NCBI GenBank assembly: GCA_905233625.1
Contig: CAJOFJ010000018.1
Location: forward strand, 1-34,785
DNA: 34,785 nucleotides
Reading direction: 5' to 3'
Origin: an uncultured Bacteroidales bacterium
GTDB taxonomy: Bacteria; Bacteroidota; Bacteroidia; Bacteroidales; WCHB1-69
Below, piece by piece: positions 22,201-29,288 of this stretch; the first letter of the stretch is position 1; each line of letters starts with the position of its first letter. The notes under the pieces were generated by a model that saw only the letters and a program-made list of their open reading frames with translations, had not been told where the DNA came from and did no database searches. The position numbers and the translations under genes are program-made.

Positions 22201-23795
22201 TAGTAGCTACCATTGTAGTTGGTGTTAATGTGCCAACTACTGGGATAACGGTCCGGTGTGGTGTCGTTGTGGAAAACCAAAGTGTCGTAATGACTGTATA
22301 ATACACATCCTTGAGCATCATATAAGGTTCTTATAATGGGAAGTTGGATGTGGTGGTAATGCCCATAGATATTCTCCACATCCTGATAGGTGAGCACGGT
22401 TGTGTTAGTAAGAGCATCTATAGTATCTGTTTTGATAATTTGATGCGTAAGAGAATCCCTGTAAACCCAATAGAGTGGCATGGTGAAAAAGTACATGTTA
22501 TCCATGTTGCTGGTAGAGAACGAACTGTAGTATGGTAAATATCGGATACTGTAATTGTCGGTCCTGTGAATTACCGCATCATAAAATATGGCGCAAGTGT
22601 CATAGTTAATGTCCGACAATGCCGTTAAACTGGTATGGCTCAACAATTCAAAGTTTGTTGTGTTCACATTCTTGGGCGTGAAAATGAATGAGTTGGTGTC
22701 CCCTGCGCATAAATCCCTTACTTGAAATATGATGGAAAGACCGTATAAGTCGCAATAACGTTGGGCCCAATAAATGGTGTCGAATATTCTTCCGTTTTGT
22801 CCTGAATTCATCATGTCGCCTGGTACAGGGTGCCATGCTGTGGTATCATAAGTTCCATTATTATTGGGATTTATAAATCGATATTGGTAGTGCTCATCAA
22901 TATATTCATACTGATAATTATTGATCATGGCAGTACGATGGAAATCTACTGCGAATCGGAAAATGTTGTAGTCCGATTGATTCTCATTTCTTTGGAAATA
23001 ATATAGGTTGTTGGTATGAATGATGTTCTGTTCGACGGTATGATGGAATACAATAGTATAGGAACAAGCATCATACGCAACAATTCGGTAATTGCCTGCA
23101 GGCAGACTGTCAAAGGTGTAATAGTCCCTGTAATCCGCATAAAGTGAATCAGTGCCCTGATGTTGGCGGTCATTAAAAACAATATGCTGTAATGTGTCAT
23201 TATCTAAAATGACATCTACTGTATAGGGAAAATGACCATACCTCAGTTTCATCTGAACGCGTCCTAATTCACCACAGGAAAAAGCATAACGGTTGCCGCT
23301 GTATTCGCGTATTATCGTATTCCCGTTTTGATTTATAATGTCATTGTTCTGAGCAATATTGGCCAGTATTGAAGCATCGAAGGGTGTATATGTGCTAAGT
23401 ACGTTAATTCCGTTGATGGTGGTATCAACAAAAATATAAGTGTTTGAACTTCCGTTTTGGATTTTGATATACCCTGAGACCCCTATATCATAGGTGCCCA
23501 TATCCATGGTTATGATATGATTGTCGCTATAGAAAACACTATTGTGATTTTGGTTTTTGTAGTGATATTGAATTTGAAAAAGGTTGTATTGAACGGAGTC
23601 GACTGGATGGTGAAGAGAGTCATTCACGGCAATTGTTTGTCCTTGTTGATCCAAGAGGGTGACAACAACCCCGCAATTGTTATAACAATCGCCCACGATT
23701 GTGTCAATCCGCACATGGTAGGGGAATGGAGTGTCTTGCGCAGGGAGCGCATAAACACACAAAAAAAGACAAACTATGAAAAAAAAACGTTTCAC
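19284..23795 (-). CDS. Giant CUB/Ig-like surface protein with T9SS type B sorting domain
   Basis: The 1503-residue product starts at GTG (23795), with signal peptide core FFFIVCLFLCVYALPAQ. The first 1100 residues are beta-rich, with Cys pairs and many Asn/Tyr, interpretable as repeated Ig/PKD-like modules (for example around residues 840-930, VCEGDTLHLSALPLGDN). A CUB-like domain lies at about 1115-1220 (RLFDSGGWANNY, LRFNSFQL, DSLYIYSGTG). Two short modules ending in CDSSIHLSLQV and CDSVVTLNLQV follow, then a CHU_C-type tail (about 1412-1503: LPNTITPDGGDGLNDYFSI, WGGLVFYSND), the type B signal that leads to release or surface attachment through T9SS. No enzyme site is seen; an adhesin or surface-layer role is the likely option. 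It is convergent with the other T9SS cargo gene. Confidence 0.82.
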   Translation of the reverse strand: MKRFFFIVCLFLCVYALPAQDTPFPYHVRIDTIVGDCYNNCGVVVTLLDQQGQTIAVNDSLHHPVDSVQYNLFQIQYHYKNQNHNSVFYSDNHIITMDMGTYDIGVSGYIKIQNGSSNTYIFVDTTINGINVLSTYTPFDASILANIAQNNDIINQNGNTIIREYSGNRYAFSCGELGRVQMKLRYGHFPYTVDVILDNDTLQHIVFNDRQHQGTDSLYADYRDYYTFDSLPAGNYRIVAYDACSYTIVFHHTVEQNIIHTNNLYYFQRNENQSDYNIFRFAVDFHRTAMINNYQYEYIDEHYQYRFINPNNNGTYDTTAWHPVPGDMMNSGQNGRIFDTIYWAQRYCDLYGLSIIFQVRDLCAGDTNSFIFTPKNVNTTNFELLSHTSLTALSDINYDTCAIFYDAVIHRTDNYSIRYLPYYSSFSTSNMDNMYFFTMPLYWVYRDSLTHQIIKTDTIDALTNTTVLTYQDVENIYGHYHHIQLPIIRTLYDAQGCVLYSHYDTLVFHNDTTPDRYPSSWHINTNYNGSYYNSCCHSERVINVYEENTPFPQFRDSVIIRLIQSPLYNKYNFTATYLHGEWHIVKDDSMSNDAHITTNEMSLQLRENCLSGGRYVFVCETMCGIDTLTIQIDGIYHYNWEWSEASAYRIYQECNSLFVKPIAGRYTQTTTLINADISNDEPIATSYVNNPLFTIVKGEVNGYYPTSVSLNGTFVFTIPGEYVIKMNFSACGVEYFHYDTIQFVRTRIDFDKIYAVVCDSSAHIGSVFARAINGSLPYTYTLYSAPDLNGSYLGSNQTGIFHNIPMELGQELSVNVTDSCENSYYVNVVAMSVSQSQLLWFEGGQPDPGVCEGDTLHLSALPLGDNISYSWHGPNNFSSNSQNSSFYVSQSCPNGYFVVELLNTGCQFPVKDSIYLNVLPPPRVILSAPDTVCAGEVIPLSVTHEGHGYIHYDIYQSYLSEREFQNYVGTEQDSIILNYTILADNLFWAANIRDDYCTYKRSCDSIHVYIRPNSMINDSTHIEAEDQVICYRHNLQLSAQADLTPPYILNWYNNPYQSLLLYQDTLTTEQEWSNYTIPALTQDTTLYVLAYNYSYCPARYGLIAKWENMCNGTSQIQQGTGIRLFDSGGWANNYQNNENLTHSFICNSARWIMLRFNSFQLMIGDSLYIYSGTGTNPSQLIAVYTDTVLPPQLVLDGTAVTLQFISNSLNTNRGWSVDILTHVEMKAIHADVIRYKDTVIIQTCQSDQPFSHGVFNSIDVSQEGILHLDTMFYSQMGCDSSIHLSLQVLPKSYNLIDTTICEGAEIRIGHTSYSEEGSYQSIIEAANGCDSVVTLNLQVIEGYAEITASNEDFCEQYMTILSFHGEGIDYHWNTGEQTQNIIVTNPGIYYVTTTIEGCVVTGVYTIAKCDFILYLPNTITPDGGDGLNDYFSIIEQQKLLIQDFEIYIYARWGGLVFYSNDKNFKWYGDYNGYTYHNNMYSYVIFCTDRYGEKHVVKGSVLVK

Positions 23796-23867
23796 AATTT
23801 ATTTATCGTATAAAATTAGAATCCATAAGTAGTTCTGAAATAAGTCCAATTTTCTCTTGCAAAAAAT

Positions 23868-23895
23868 TAATTTAATTGTAAACTATTAACTATTC
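23868..23895. repeat. Short heptad block at the permease stop
   Basis: Four units (TAATTTA, ATTGTAA, ACTATTA, ACTATTC) abut and include the TAG stop of the sugar permease at 23890-23892. The remaining spacer to 23796 holds no gene and no clear -7 box for the giant surface-protein gene. Confidence 0.5.
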
Positions 23896-25146
23896 CCTAC
23901 TTCCTATCTTGCACCCCACAGTGGCGAAGAACAGAATATAAGCATAGCATACAAATAACAGTGAATAAGCTACTTGTGGATTAAAGCTGATAGCCAGTTT
24001 GCCATATATCAAAGGTAAAATGGCACCACCGGCAATGGCCATAATCAGGAAGGCTGAACCCAGCTTGGTGTATTTGCCTAAGTCATGAATAGAAAGCGGC
24101 CAGATGGCAGGCCACATGATAGCATGGGCGAAACTGAGGCAAATGATGGCAATTACTGACACAATGCCACTGGTGCATAAAGCTACTACGACCAAAACGA
24201 CAGCCAGTAACAATTGGATAATCAAAGCCATACGTTGTGAGAGGAATTTGGGAACTGTGATGATGCCCAAAAGATATCCGACAATCAAGGCTACCAATGC
24301 GTAGGCGGGCAGCATGTTAGTGACATTTTCAGGAAGTCCTAAAGAGGCTCCGTAGGTTTTTAGATAATCGATGGCAATAACTTCGGCTCCCACGTAAAAG
24401 AAAATAGCTAAGACACCTAACCATAAATAGGGATACGAGAAAATGGATGGGCGAGAAGTCTCCCCTTCAGTTAGCTCTTCTTCCTCTTGAATTTCAGGTA
24501 GTTTTGCAATTTTTACAAACATTACCAACGCCATCAATATAGCGGTGATGATGAGATAGGGCACGATTACCTTGTTAGACAACTGCTGCAGTAATATTTC
24601 GCGTCCGGGATCAGCCATGTCCATCGCTTTGATTTGGTCAACCAGACCGTCAGTGGTGGAGAAAAGCGTATTGGCTAAAATCAGTACACCGATAATGCCG
24701 GCCAGCTTGTTGCAAATGCCCATGATGCTCATGCGTCGGGCTGCCGACTCTACAGGCCCCAATACCGTGACATAAGGATTGGAGGCGGTTTGTAACAGCG
24801 ACAGGCCGATGCCCATGATGAACAGGGCGATCAAAAAGACTATATAGGTACGACTCATGGCCGCTGGAATGAAAAGAACTGCACCTATGGCCATGATTAT
24901 CAATCCTAAAGCCATGCCGTTGCTGAATCCCGTCTTCTTGAGTACAAGCGAAGAAGGTATTGCGGTGACAAAATATGCGATATAAAAGGCGAATGGAACA
25001 AAGGATGCCTGGAATTTGTTCAGGTTGCATGTGAGTTCCAAATATGGCATCAAAATGCTGTTGAGCCAGGTGACGAAGCCGAAAACAAAAAACAAGGCCC
25101 CGATTACTGACATGCTGAAAGCGAGTTTTGGGTTATTTTGCATCAT
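23890..25146 (-). CDS. FucP-family sugar:H+ symporter (glucose/galactose type)
   Basis: The 418-residue major-facilitator protein has about 12 hydrophobic segments and belongs to the fucose/glucose/galactose permease group. Family blocks include FFVFGFVTWLNSILMPYLE near the start, LLQTASNPYVTVLGP (about residues 118-132), SRPSIFSYPYLWLGVLAIFFYVGAEV in the central region (about 232-257), and MWPAIWPLSIHDLGKYTKLGSAFLIMAIAGGA near the C-terminus. Proton coupling is known for the family. The substrate may be glucose, galactose or fucose. Two adjacent ATG codons (25146 and 25143) are possible starts. It stands alone with its own -7 box, separate from the galactose cluster, so the strain would have two potential galactose importers with different ions. 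Confidence 0.88.
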   Translation of the reverse strand: MMQNNPKLAFSMSVIGALFFVFGFVTWLNSILMPYLELTCNLNKFQASFVPFAFYIAYFVTAIPSSLVLKKTGFSNGMALGLIIMAIGAVLFIPAAMSRTYIVFLIALFIMGIGLSLLQTASNPYVTVLGPVESAARRMSIMGICNKLAGIIGVLILANTLFSTTDGLVDQIKAMDMADPGREILLQQLSNKVIVPYLIITAILMALVMFVKIAKLPEIQEEEELTEGETSRPSIFSYPYLWLGVLAIFFYVGAEVIAIDYLKTYGASLGLPENVTNMLPAYALVALIVGYLLGIITVPKFLSQRMALIIQLLLAVVLVVVALCTSGIVSVIAIICLSFAHAIMWPAIWPLSIHDLGKYTKLGSAFLIMAIAGGAILPLIYGKLAISFNPQVAYSLLFVCYAYILFFATVGCKIGSRE

Positions 25147-25163
25147 TAATATATTTTAATGTG

Positions 25164-25171
25164 CAAAATTA
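25164..25171 (-). promoter_or_regulatory. -7 box for the sugar permease
   Basis: The minus strand reads TAATTTTG, a TAnnTTTG match, 18 bp before the ATG at 25146. Confidence 0.5.
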
Positions 25172-25237
25172 AACAAAAAACTTAAATGTAATACGGAAAA
25201 ATCAAGGAAATGGTCCCCCATCCTTAAATTTCCCCTT

Positions 25238-25297
25238 TAATTCTTAATTCTTAACTCTTAACTCCTCTATAACCCCCTGTAACCTGACACCTGCTTA
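25238..25297. repeat. Heptad repeat array at the anti-sigma stop
   Basis: Units TAATTCT, TAATTCT, TAACTCT, TAACTCC are followed by TCTATAA, CCCCCTG, TAACCTG, ACACCTG and CTTACGG, the last holding the TAA stop of the anti-sigma-like gene (25295-25297). The stop-proximal part resembles that of the 7064 gene (AGGTGKCAGGT on the minus strand). Confidence 0.65.
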
Positions 25298-25843
25298 CGG
25301 CAACATATCCGCCGGTTTCGCTTTGTACCCGGGGAAGTCCATAGAGGAAATGGTGTCCACTAAAATCTCCAAAGGACGGCCATAATAGATGGTCTTGGCG
25401 CTTTGCTGTGGCTTCTGCGGTTGAGCGGGTTCAGTATTTTCCGTGGGTGTTTCATTTTCAACCGTTGTCTGAGATTGGGTTTGATCTGTGGTTGGCTTAT
25501 GAGAGGGACTGGGAGTGGGGCAGGTCGTTTCTGTCAGCTGCTCTGAGACATTTTCCGTCGCTACTGTCACGTTAGCTTCAATAGTGTCAATTTGCTGATT
25601 GTCAGTATTTTCTCCATTGCATACTATTGCGGGGTTTTCTTGTGGACCATGATTCGGGACTAATGTATAATACAATACACTGCCTATGATAGCAGAGGCA
25701 GTGGCCACGATGAGAGTGAATTTCACACCGCTACTCATCATTGGCATTCCGCTATTCTGCTTGAACGCCTTCCATGCTTGTGGAGTGTAATCGTAACTCT
25801 TGCTGTTGATTTTGTCTTTTATTATCTTGTCAAACTGATCCAT
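25295..25843 (-). CDS. Probable anti-sigma factor, single-pass membrane protein
   Basis: The 182-residue product starts MDQFDKIIKDKINSKSYDY and then TPQAWKAFKQ, the short amphipathic N-terminal pattern common to Bacteroidetes anti-sigma-like proteins. One hydrophobic segment follows (about residues 41-62, VKFTLIVATASAIIGSVLYY). The remaining 120 residues are Thr/Pro/Gln/Glu-rich, probably disordered in the periplasm, and end in a short conserved-looking tail (GRPLEILVDTISSMDFPGY). It lies 57 bp after an ECF sigma factor gene on the same strand, the usual place for its regulator. There is no zinc-binding HxxxCxxC motif, so it is not a ZAS-type protein. Function is inferred from context and layout. 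Confidence 0.6.
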   Translation of the reverse strand: MDQFDKIIKDKINSKSYDYTPQAWKAFKQNSGMPMMSSGVKFTLIVATASAIIGSVLYYTLVPNHGPQENPAIVCNGENTDNQQIDTIEANVTVATENVSEQLTETTCPTPSPSHKPTTDQTQSQTTVENETPTENTEPAQPQKPQQSAKTIYYGRPLEILVDTISSMDFPGYKAKPADMLP

Positions 25844-25900
25844 GCTATATCAAAATTCACATTAATATGCGGGTTTATAGTCTGATTATCAATCAATTTA

Positions 25901-26452
25901 TCATCTTTTCCCAATTGCTTCTTTCAATTTTGTCCGGGCGAAATTAAGGTGCCAGTGCGAAGTTCCCTCTTTGATATTCAGCACTTTGGCTATCTCGGCA
26001 TGGGGCATATCCTCGAATACATAAAGGTTGAACACCGTGCGGCTCATCTGCGGCAGTTGCTGTATCAATTGCATCAGTTCTTCTGTTGAGAGTTTCGCCA
26101 GGGCCTCGTTTTCGTCATGATTTTGTAGAACGTCGTCGGGCATGTCATCGTAATTCACTGTCTCCATATTATTGCGGTACTTTCGCAAATAGTCCAGTGC
26201 CGCATTGACCATGATGGTCTTCATCCACGCTTCGAAGGAGCCTGTGGACTGGTATGTTTTCAAGCCCGCGAAAATCTTCACAAAGCCCTCATTCACCATA
26301 TCCTGCGCATCTTCGTAACAGTGTGCGTATCGCATGCAAACCGTGAACAAAGATCCGTAGTATAGCTTAAACAGCTTATGCATGGCCCTTCGTTGGCCCT
26401 TTTTACAGTCTGCAATTAGCTGTAATAACTCTTCTCCGGATTGCTTGTTCAT
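25901..26452 (-). CDS. ECF-type RNA polymerase sigma factor
   Basis: The 183-residue protein has a sigma-70 region 2 (about 22-88: LFKLYYGSLFTVCMRY, YEDAQDMVNEGFVKIF, TGSFEAWMKTIMVNAALDYLR) and a region 4 (about 125-180: LIQQLPQMSRTVFNLYVFED, MPHAEIAKVLNIKEGTSHWHL), with no region 3, as in ECF factors. I chose the ATG at 26452; the longer frame to 26635 runs back into lptD. SHWHL in the region-4 recognition helix departs from the more usual SxxSR pattern; many Bacteroidetes sigma factors show this type. It would redirect RNA polymerase to a regulon not visible here and is probably held by the membrane protein that follows. The gap to lptD is 50 bp and has no -7 box. Confidence 0.9.
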   Translation of the reverse strand: MNKQSGEELLQLIADCKKGQRRAMHKLFKLYYGSLFTVCMRYAHCYEDAQDMVNEGFVKIFAGLKTYQSTGSFEAWMKTIMVNAALDYLRKYRNNMETVNYDDMPDDVLQNHDENEALAKLSTEELMQLIQQLPQMSRTVFNLYVFEDMPHAEIAKVLNIKEGTSHWHLNFARTKLKEAIGKR

Positions 26453-26502
26453 TATGGATAACGTAATCAGATGGAAAAATCTTGGGTGTAATGATAAAAT
26501 TT

Positions 26503-29214
26503 TTACAGATTGTCGCGGAAGTCCTTGTCCAGCTTGAGTTTCACATCTTGCAATGCCGACGCTTTGATATTGATGGTGAAGCTCCATCCTTTGCGATAGC
26601 CGAAGGGTATCCAATTGAATCGCATCTCCCAACAATGCAGGTCTCTGTAGATGTCAATTGAAGTATAGGACATTTGTTTCTGAACAAAGTCATAACCTGT
26701 GGTGAATCCGATTTTCCATTTTCTGGTGATGTTGAATTCTCCGATAATGTTCAAAGTCTGGACAAATTTGTGGGTGTATGGTTTCGGTGAAGTCCGTTCC
26801 ATGTCGGCAAAAATGTAGTAGCCATAATTGTCGCTGGTGGTGTAGGCAAATGTATAGTTGATAGTGAGCGACCATGGATTGTTGAAATCGGGCCTGTGAT
26901 TCGGCATGCCGTGCAAGTTCTGGTCCAAAACAGACTCGCTGTTTTTGACCTGCTCTGTAATTGACTTGTCATCCTGTTGTTTTCCTTTGAACAAGTCTCT
27001 GTTAATGACCAGGTTAAGTCCGACATTGATATTGGCATTGGAGAAACGTAGCAGTCGTTTGTTGACTTTCCACTCGGTTTGATTCACTCTTACTCCATTT
27101 TGAATAACATACGGGTCGAATGACAGGGCGAAGGTGATGTTGAGTTGTTTCCAAATGGTGCTGCGTCCTGATATGCGAAGAGGCTGCCAACGCAATGAAT
27201 CCGCAGCAAAATCGTATCCCATGGAGATGGAAAGATTGTCGAAAATGGCAACTTTCTTGGTGCCGGTGATGGTGTCTTTCCGCGAGTGGACCTTGATCTC
27301 AAGATTGTTGTTGAGCGCTAACTGAACCAGAGCTCTGGTATGCCCACTCACACCTCCATAAATGGAATTGTCGTAATATGAATAATTCACATATTCTCCC
27401 GTCAATGTATTGAAGTAACTGCCTGTGGTGTTTTTGTTGAGATTGGGATTGTATGTGACACTGAGATTCGGGGTAAATACGTGACGGATAGCTAATAGCT
27501 TTCCTTTTTTAAATTGATACATGAAGTATACTTTCGTGGTTAGTTCTGTACTCATGCTCAAATCATGCAAGGCGTAAAAACCTCTGCGAAAGACATTTTC
27601 AGTGCCATATCTTATCACGTCGTTGACAGTGTCGGATACAAAAATACGTTCGTAACGTTGCAAATACCATTTCTCATTGAAATCGATAGTGGTGTTCCAG
27701 TTGACAAGTTTGGCGATTTTGATAGGAATAGTGAGGGGGATATTGTGTCTGATGCCGACTCCGATATTGTTCCAGGTCTCTTTTTTGAAGAACAGCGTGT
27801 CATTAGTATTGATTTGTGAGGTGAGCGCTGTCGACCATTTCATGGAAATGTTGTCGTACCATTTCAAAGCTCCCGTTTTGTTTTTCTTTCTGAAAGGATA
27901 GAATTGGGTGACCGACATGTTGATGGTCGGAAGTTTGACATCTATCATACGGGTGCTGGTGTTTTGCGAATAGGAAATGGCGGCGTCAAAATAGAAAATT
28001 CCCTTGGCACTGGTGGAAAAGTTGATGGAGGAAGTGTATTGGTTGGACAAGTAATCATTGACACTGGAGAGGTTGTGCTTATTGTAGGAGCTGCTCACAA
28101 TATCCACGTGGGCAGAGAAGCGGGTGTAGGGGTGGGACTTGGAATCCTGTTTGTGATCCCAGTATATCTTGAAATCGTTGGTGTGGTAGTAAGTCGAGTC
28201 GATTAATCGTTCTCCTATATATTTCTGTCCATATTCAACCCTGAGTTTGCCGGCACATTTGTATCGGAATACATAATTGGATTCCGCTTTGATGGCCCAA
28301 CTTCCTCTGGTATAGATATCTCCTGCCAGCAAGAGATCGAAATTGTCGCTGATGCCAAAGTAATAGCCGATGTTCTGCAAGTAAAAGCCAAGGCTTTGCG
28401 TCTCACCGAAGGTGGGCATGATAAAACCGGAATGACGTCCTTTTTCCAACGGAAAATATCCGAAAGGAAGAGCCAAAGGAGTGGGAACATCCGCGAAACT
28501 GACGTATGCGGGTCCCATGATGATTTTCTTGTCGGGAATTACTTTTGCCTTGGTGAAAGAAATCTCAAAGTGAGGATGGTCCAATTCACAGGTTGTGTAC
28601 TTTCCTCTTTTGATGAAAGTGGTGTTGTCCTCCAGTTTCTTGATGTGCTCTCCATGAATATATCCCTCACCTTCTTCAGTGATGACATGCGTGATTTTGC
28701 CTTTCTTGGTCTCAAAGTTGTATTTGATCTCCTGTGCGCGGTAAATTCCGTCGCCTTGTTTTAGCACGGGACTGCCAATAAGATTGCCTTGCTCATCGAT
28801 GGCACCACTGGCGTACAACTCATTGTTGGCAAAATCAATTTCAATATAATAGGCGTACAAACTCATATCCTCGTAGAGCACATACGCGTCGTTGAAAAGA
28901 TAGGCGACTTTGTTTTTGAGACTGAAAAAAATGGAGTCCTTGGCATCGTAGGTTACCGTGTGTTCCAATCCGTTTTTGGATATTTTTTTGGGATTGTACA
29001 AACTATCAGTGGTCAAACTGTCGGTAGAAAGTGTGTCGCTATTTGCAATATTGATGGAGTGAAAAATTGTATCTTGTGCGAGAGCGGATTGGGTCGCTAT
29101 CGTCGTTGTATCAGGGGCTTGCGCATATACACAATTGCTTATTATGCTGATTATTAGTAGGATGACACAGCATAATAAATATGAAAAGTTAATTGTGTAT
29201 ATTTTTTTATACAA
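26503..29214 (-). CDS. lptD: LptD-like LPS assembly outer-membrane protein
   Basis: LptD is the outer-membrane barrel through which lipopolysaccharide reaches the surface, working with LptE. The 903-residue product has a long N-terminal hydrophobic signal (about residues 10-32), a beta-jellyroll OstA-like domain (about 85-230: SIFFSLKNKVAYLFNDAYV, YIEIDFANNELYASG, KGKYTTCELDHPHFEIS), the conserved LALPFGYFPLEKGRHSGFIMPTFG segment (split here: LALPFGYFPLEKGR, HSGFIMP), and a large barrel to the C-terminus. The start is TTG at 29214: no ATG gives the signal peptide, and a TAA closes the frame 12 bp upstream. A -7 box at 29264-29271 and the divergent amidase gene are as in other Bacteroidales. 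Confidence 0.9.
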   Translation of the reverse strand: MYKKIYTINFSYLLCCVILLIISIISNCVYAQAPDTTTIATQSALAQDTIFHSINIANSDTLSTDSLTTDSLYNPKKISKNGLEHTVTYDAKDSIFFSLKNKVAYLFNDAYVLYEDMSLYAYYIEIDFANNELYASGAIDEQGNLIGSPVLKQGDGIYRAQEIKYNFETKKGKITHVITEEGEGYIHGEHIKKLEDNTTFIKRGKYTTCELDHPHFEISFTKAKVIPDKKIIMGPAYVSFADVPTPLALPFGYFPLEKGRHSGFIMPTFGETQSLGFYLQNIGYYFGISDNFDLLLAGDIYTRGSWAIKAESNYVFRYKCAGKLRVEYGQKYIGERLIDSTYYHTNDFKIYWDHKQDSKSHPYTRFSAHVDIVSSSYNKHNLSSVNDYLSNQYTSSINFSTSAKGIFYFDAAISYSQNTSTRMIDVKLPTINMSVTQFYPFRKKNKTGALKWYDNISMKWSTALTSQINTNDTLFFKKETWNNIGVGIRHNIPLTIPIKIAKLVNWNTTIDFNEKWYLQRYERIFVSDTVNDVIRYGTENVFRRGFYALHDLSMSTELTTKVYFMYQFKKGKLLAIRHVFTPNLSVTYNPNLNKNTTGSYFNTLTGEYVNYSYYDNSIYGGVSGHTRALVQLALNNNLEIKVHSRKDTITGTKKVAIFDNLSISMGYDFAADSLRWQPLRISGRSTIWKQLNITFALSFDPYVIQNGVRVNQTEWKVNKRLLRFSNANINVGLNLVINRDLFKGKQQDDKSITEQVKNSESVLDQNLHGMPNHRPDFNNPWSLTINYTFAYTTSDNYGYYIFADMERTSPKPYTHKFVQTLNIIGEFNITRKWKIGFTTGYDFVQKQMSYTSIDIYRDLHCWEMRFNWIPFGYRKGWSFTINIKASALQDVKLKLDKDFRDNL

Positions 29215-29241
29215 AGTGAAATTTCTTTAGTCTTATTGTAA

Positions 29242-29249
29242 TATATTTG
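29242..29249 (+). promoter_or_regulatory. -7 box for the amidase gene
   Basis: TATATTTG matches TAnnTTTG and lies 39 bp before the ATG at 29289. Its predicted transcript starts close to the predicted start of the opposing lptD transcript, so the two leaders overlap at their 5' ends. Confidence 0.5.
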
Positions 29250-29263
29250 CTTTTAAAAAAATA

Positions 29264-29271
29264 CAAAAATA
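29264..29271 (-). promoter_or_regulatory. -7 box for lptD
   Basis: The minus strand reads TATTTTTG, a TAnnTTTG match, 49 bp before the TTG start of lptD. It lies to the right of the amidase -7 box, so the two promoters interlock. Confidence 0.5.
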
Positions 29272-29288
29272 GTCAAATAATTTGAGTT

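Noticed and set aside
26453-26635. N-terminal extension of the ECF sigma factor to 244 residues
   Set aside because: The extension overlaps the 3' end of lptD and shows no sigma-factor sequence; ATG at 26452 gives the usual length.
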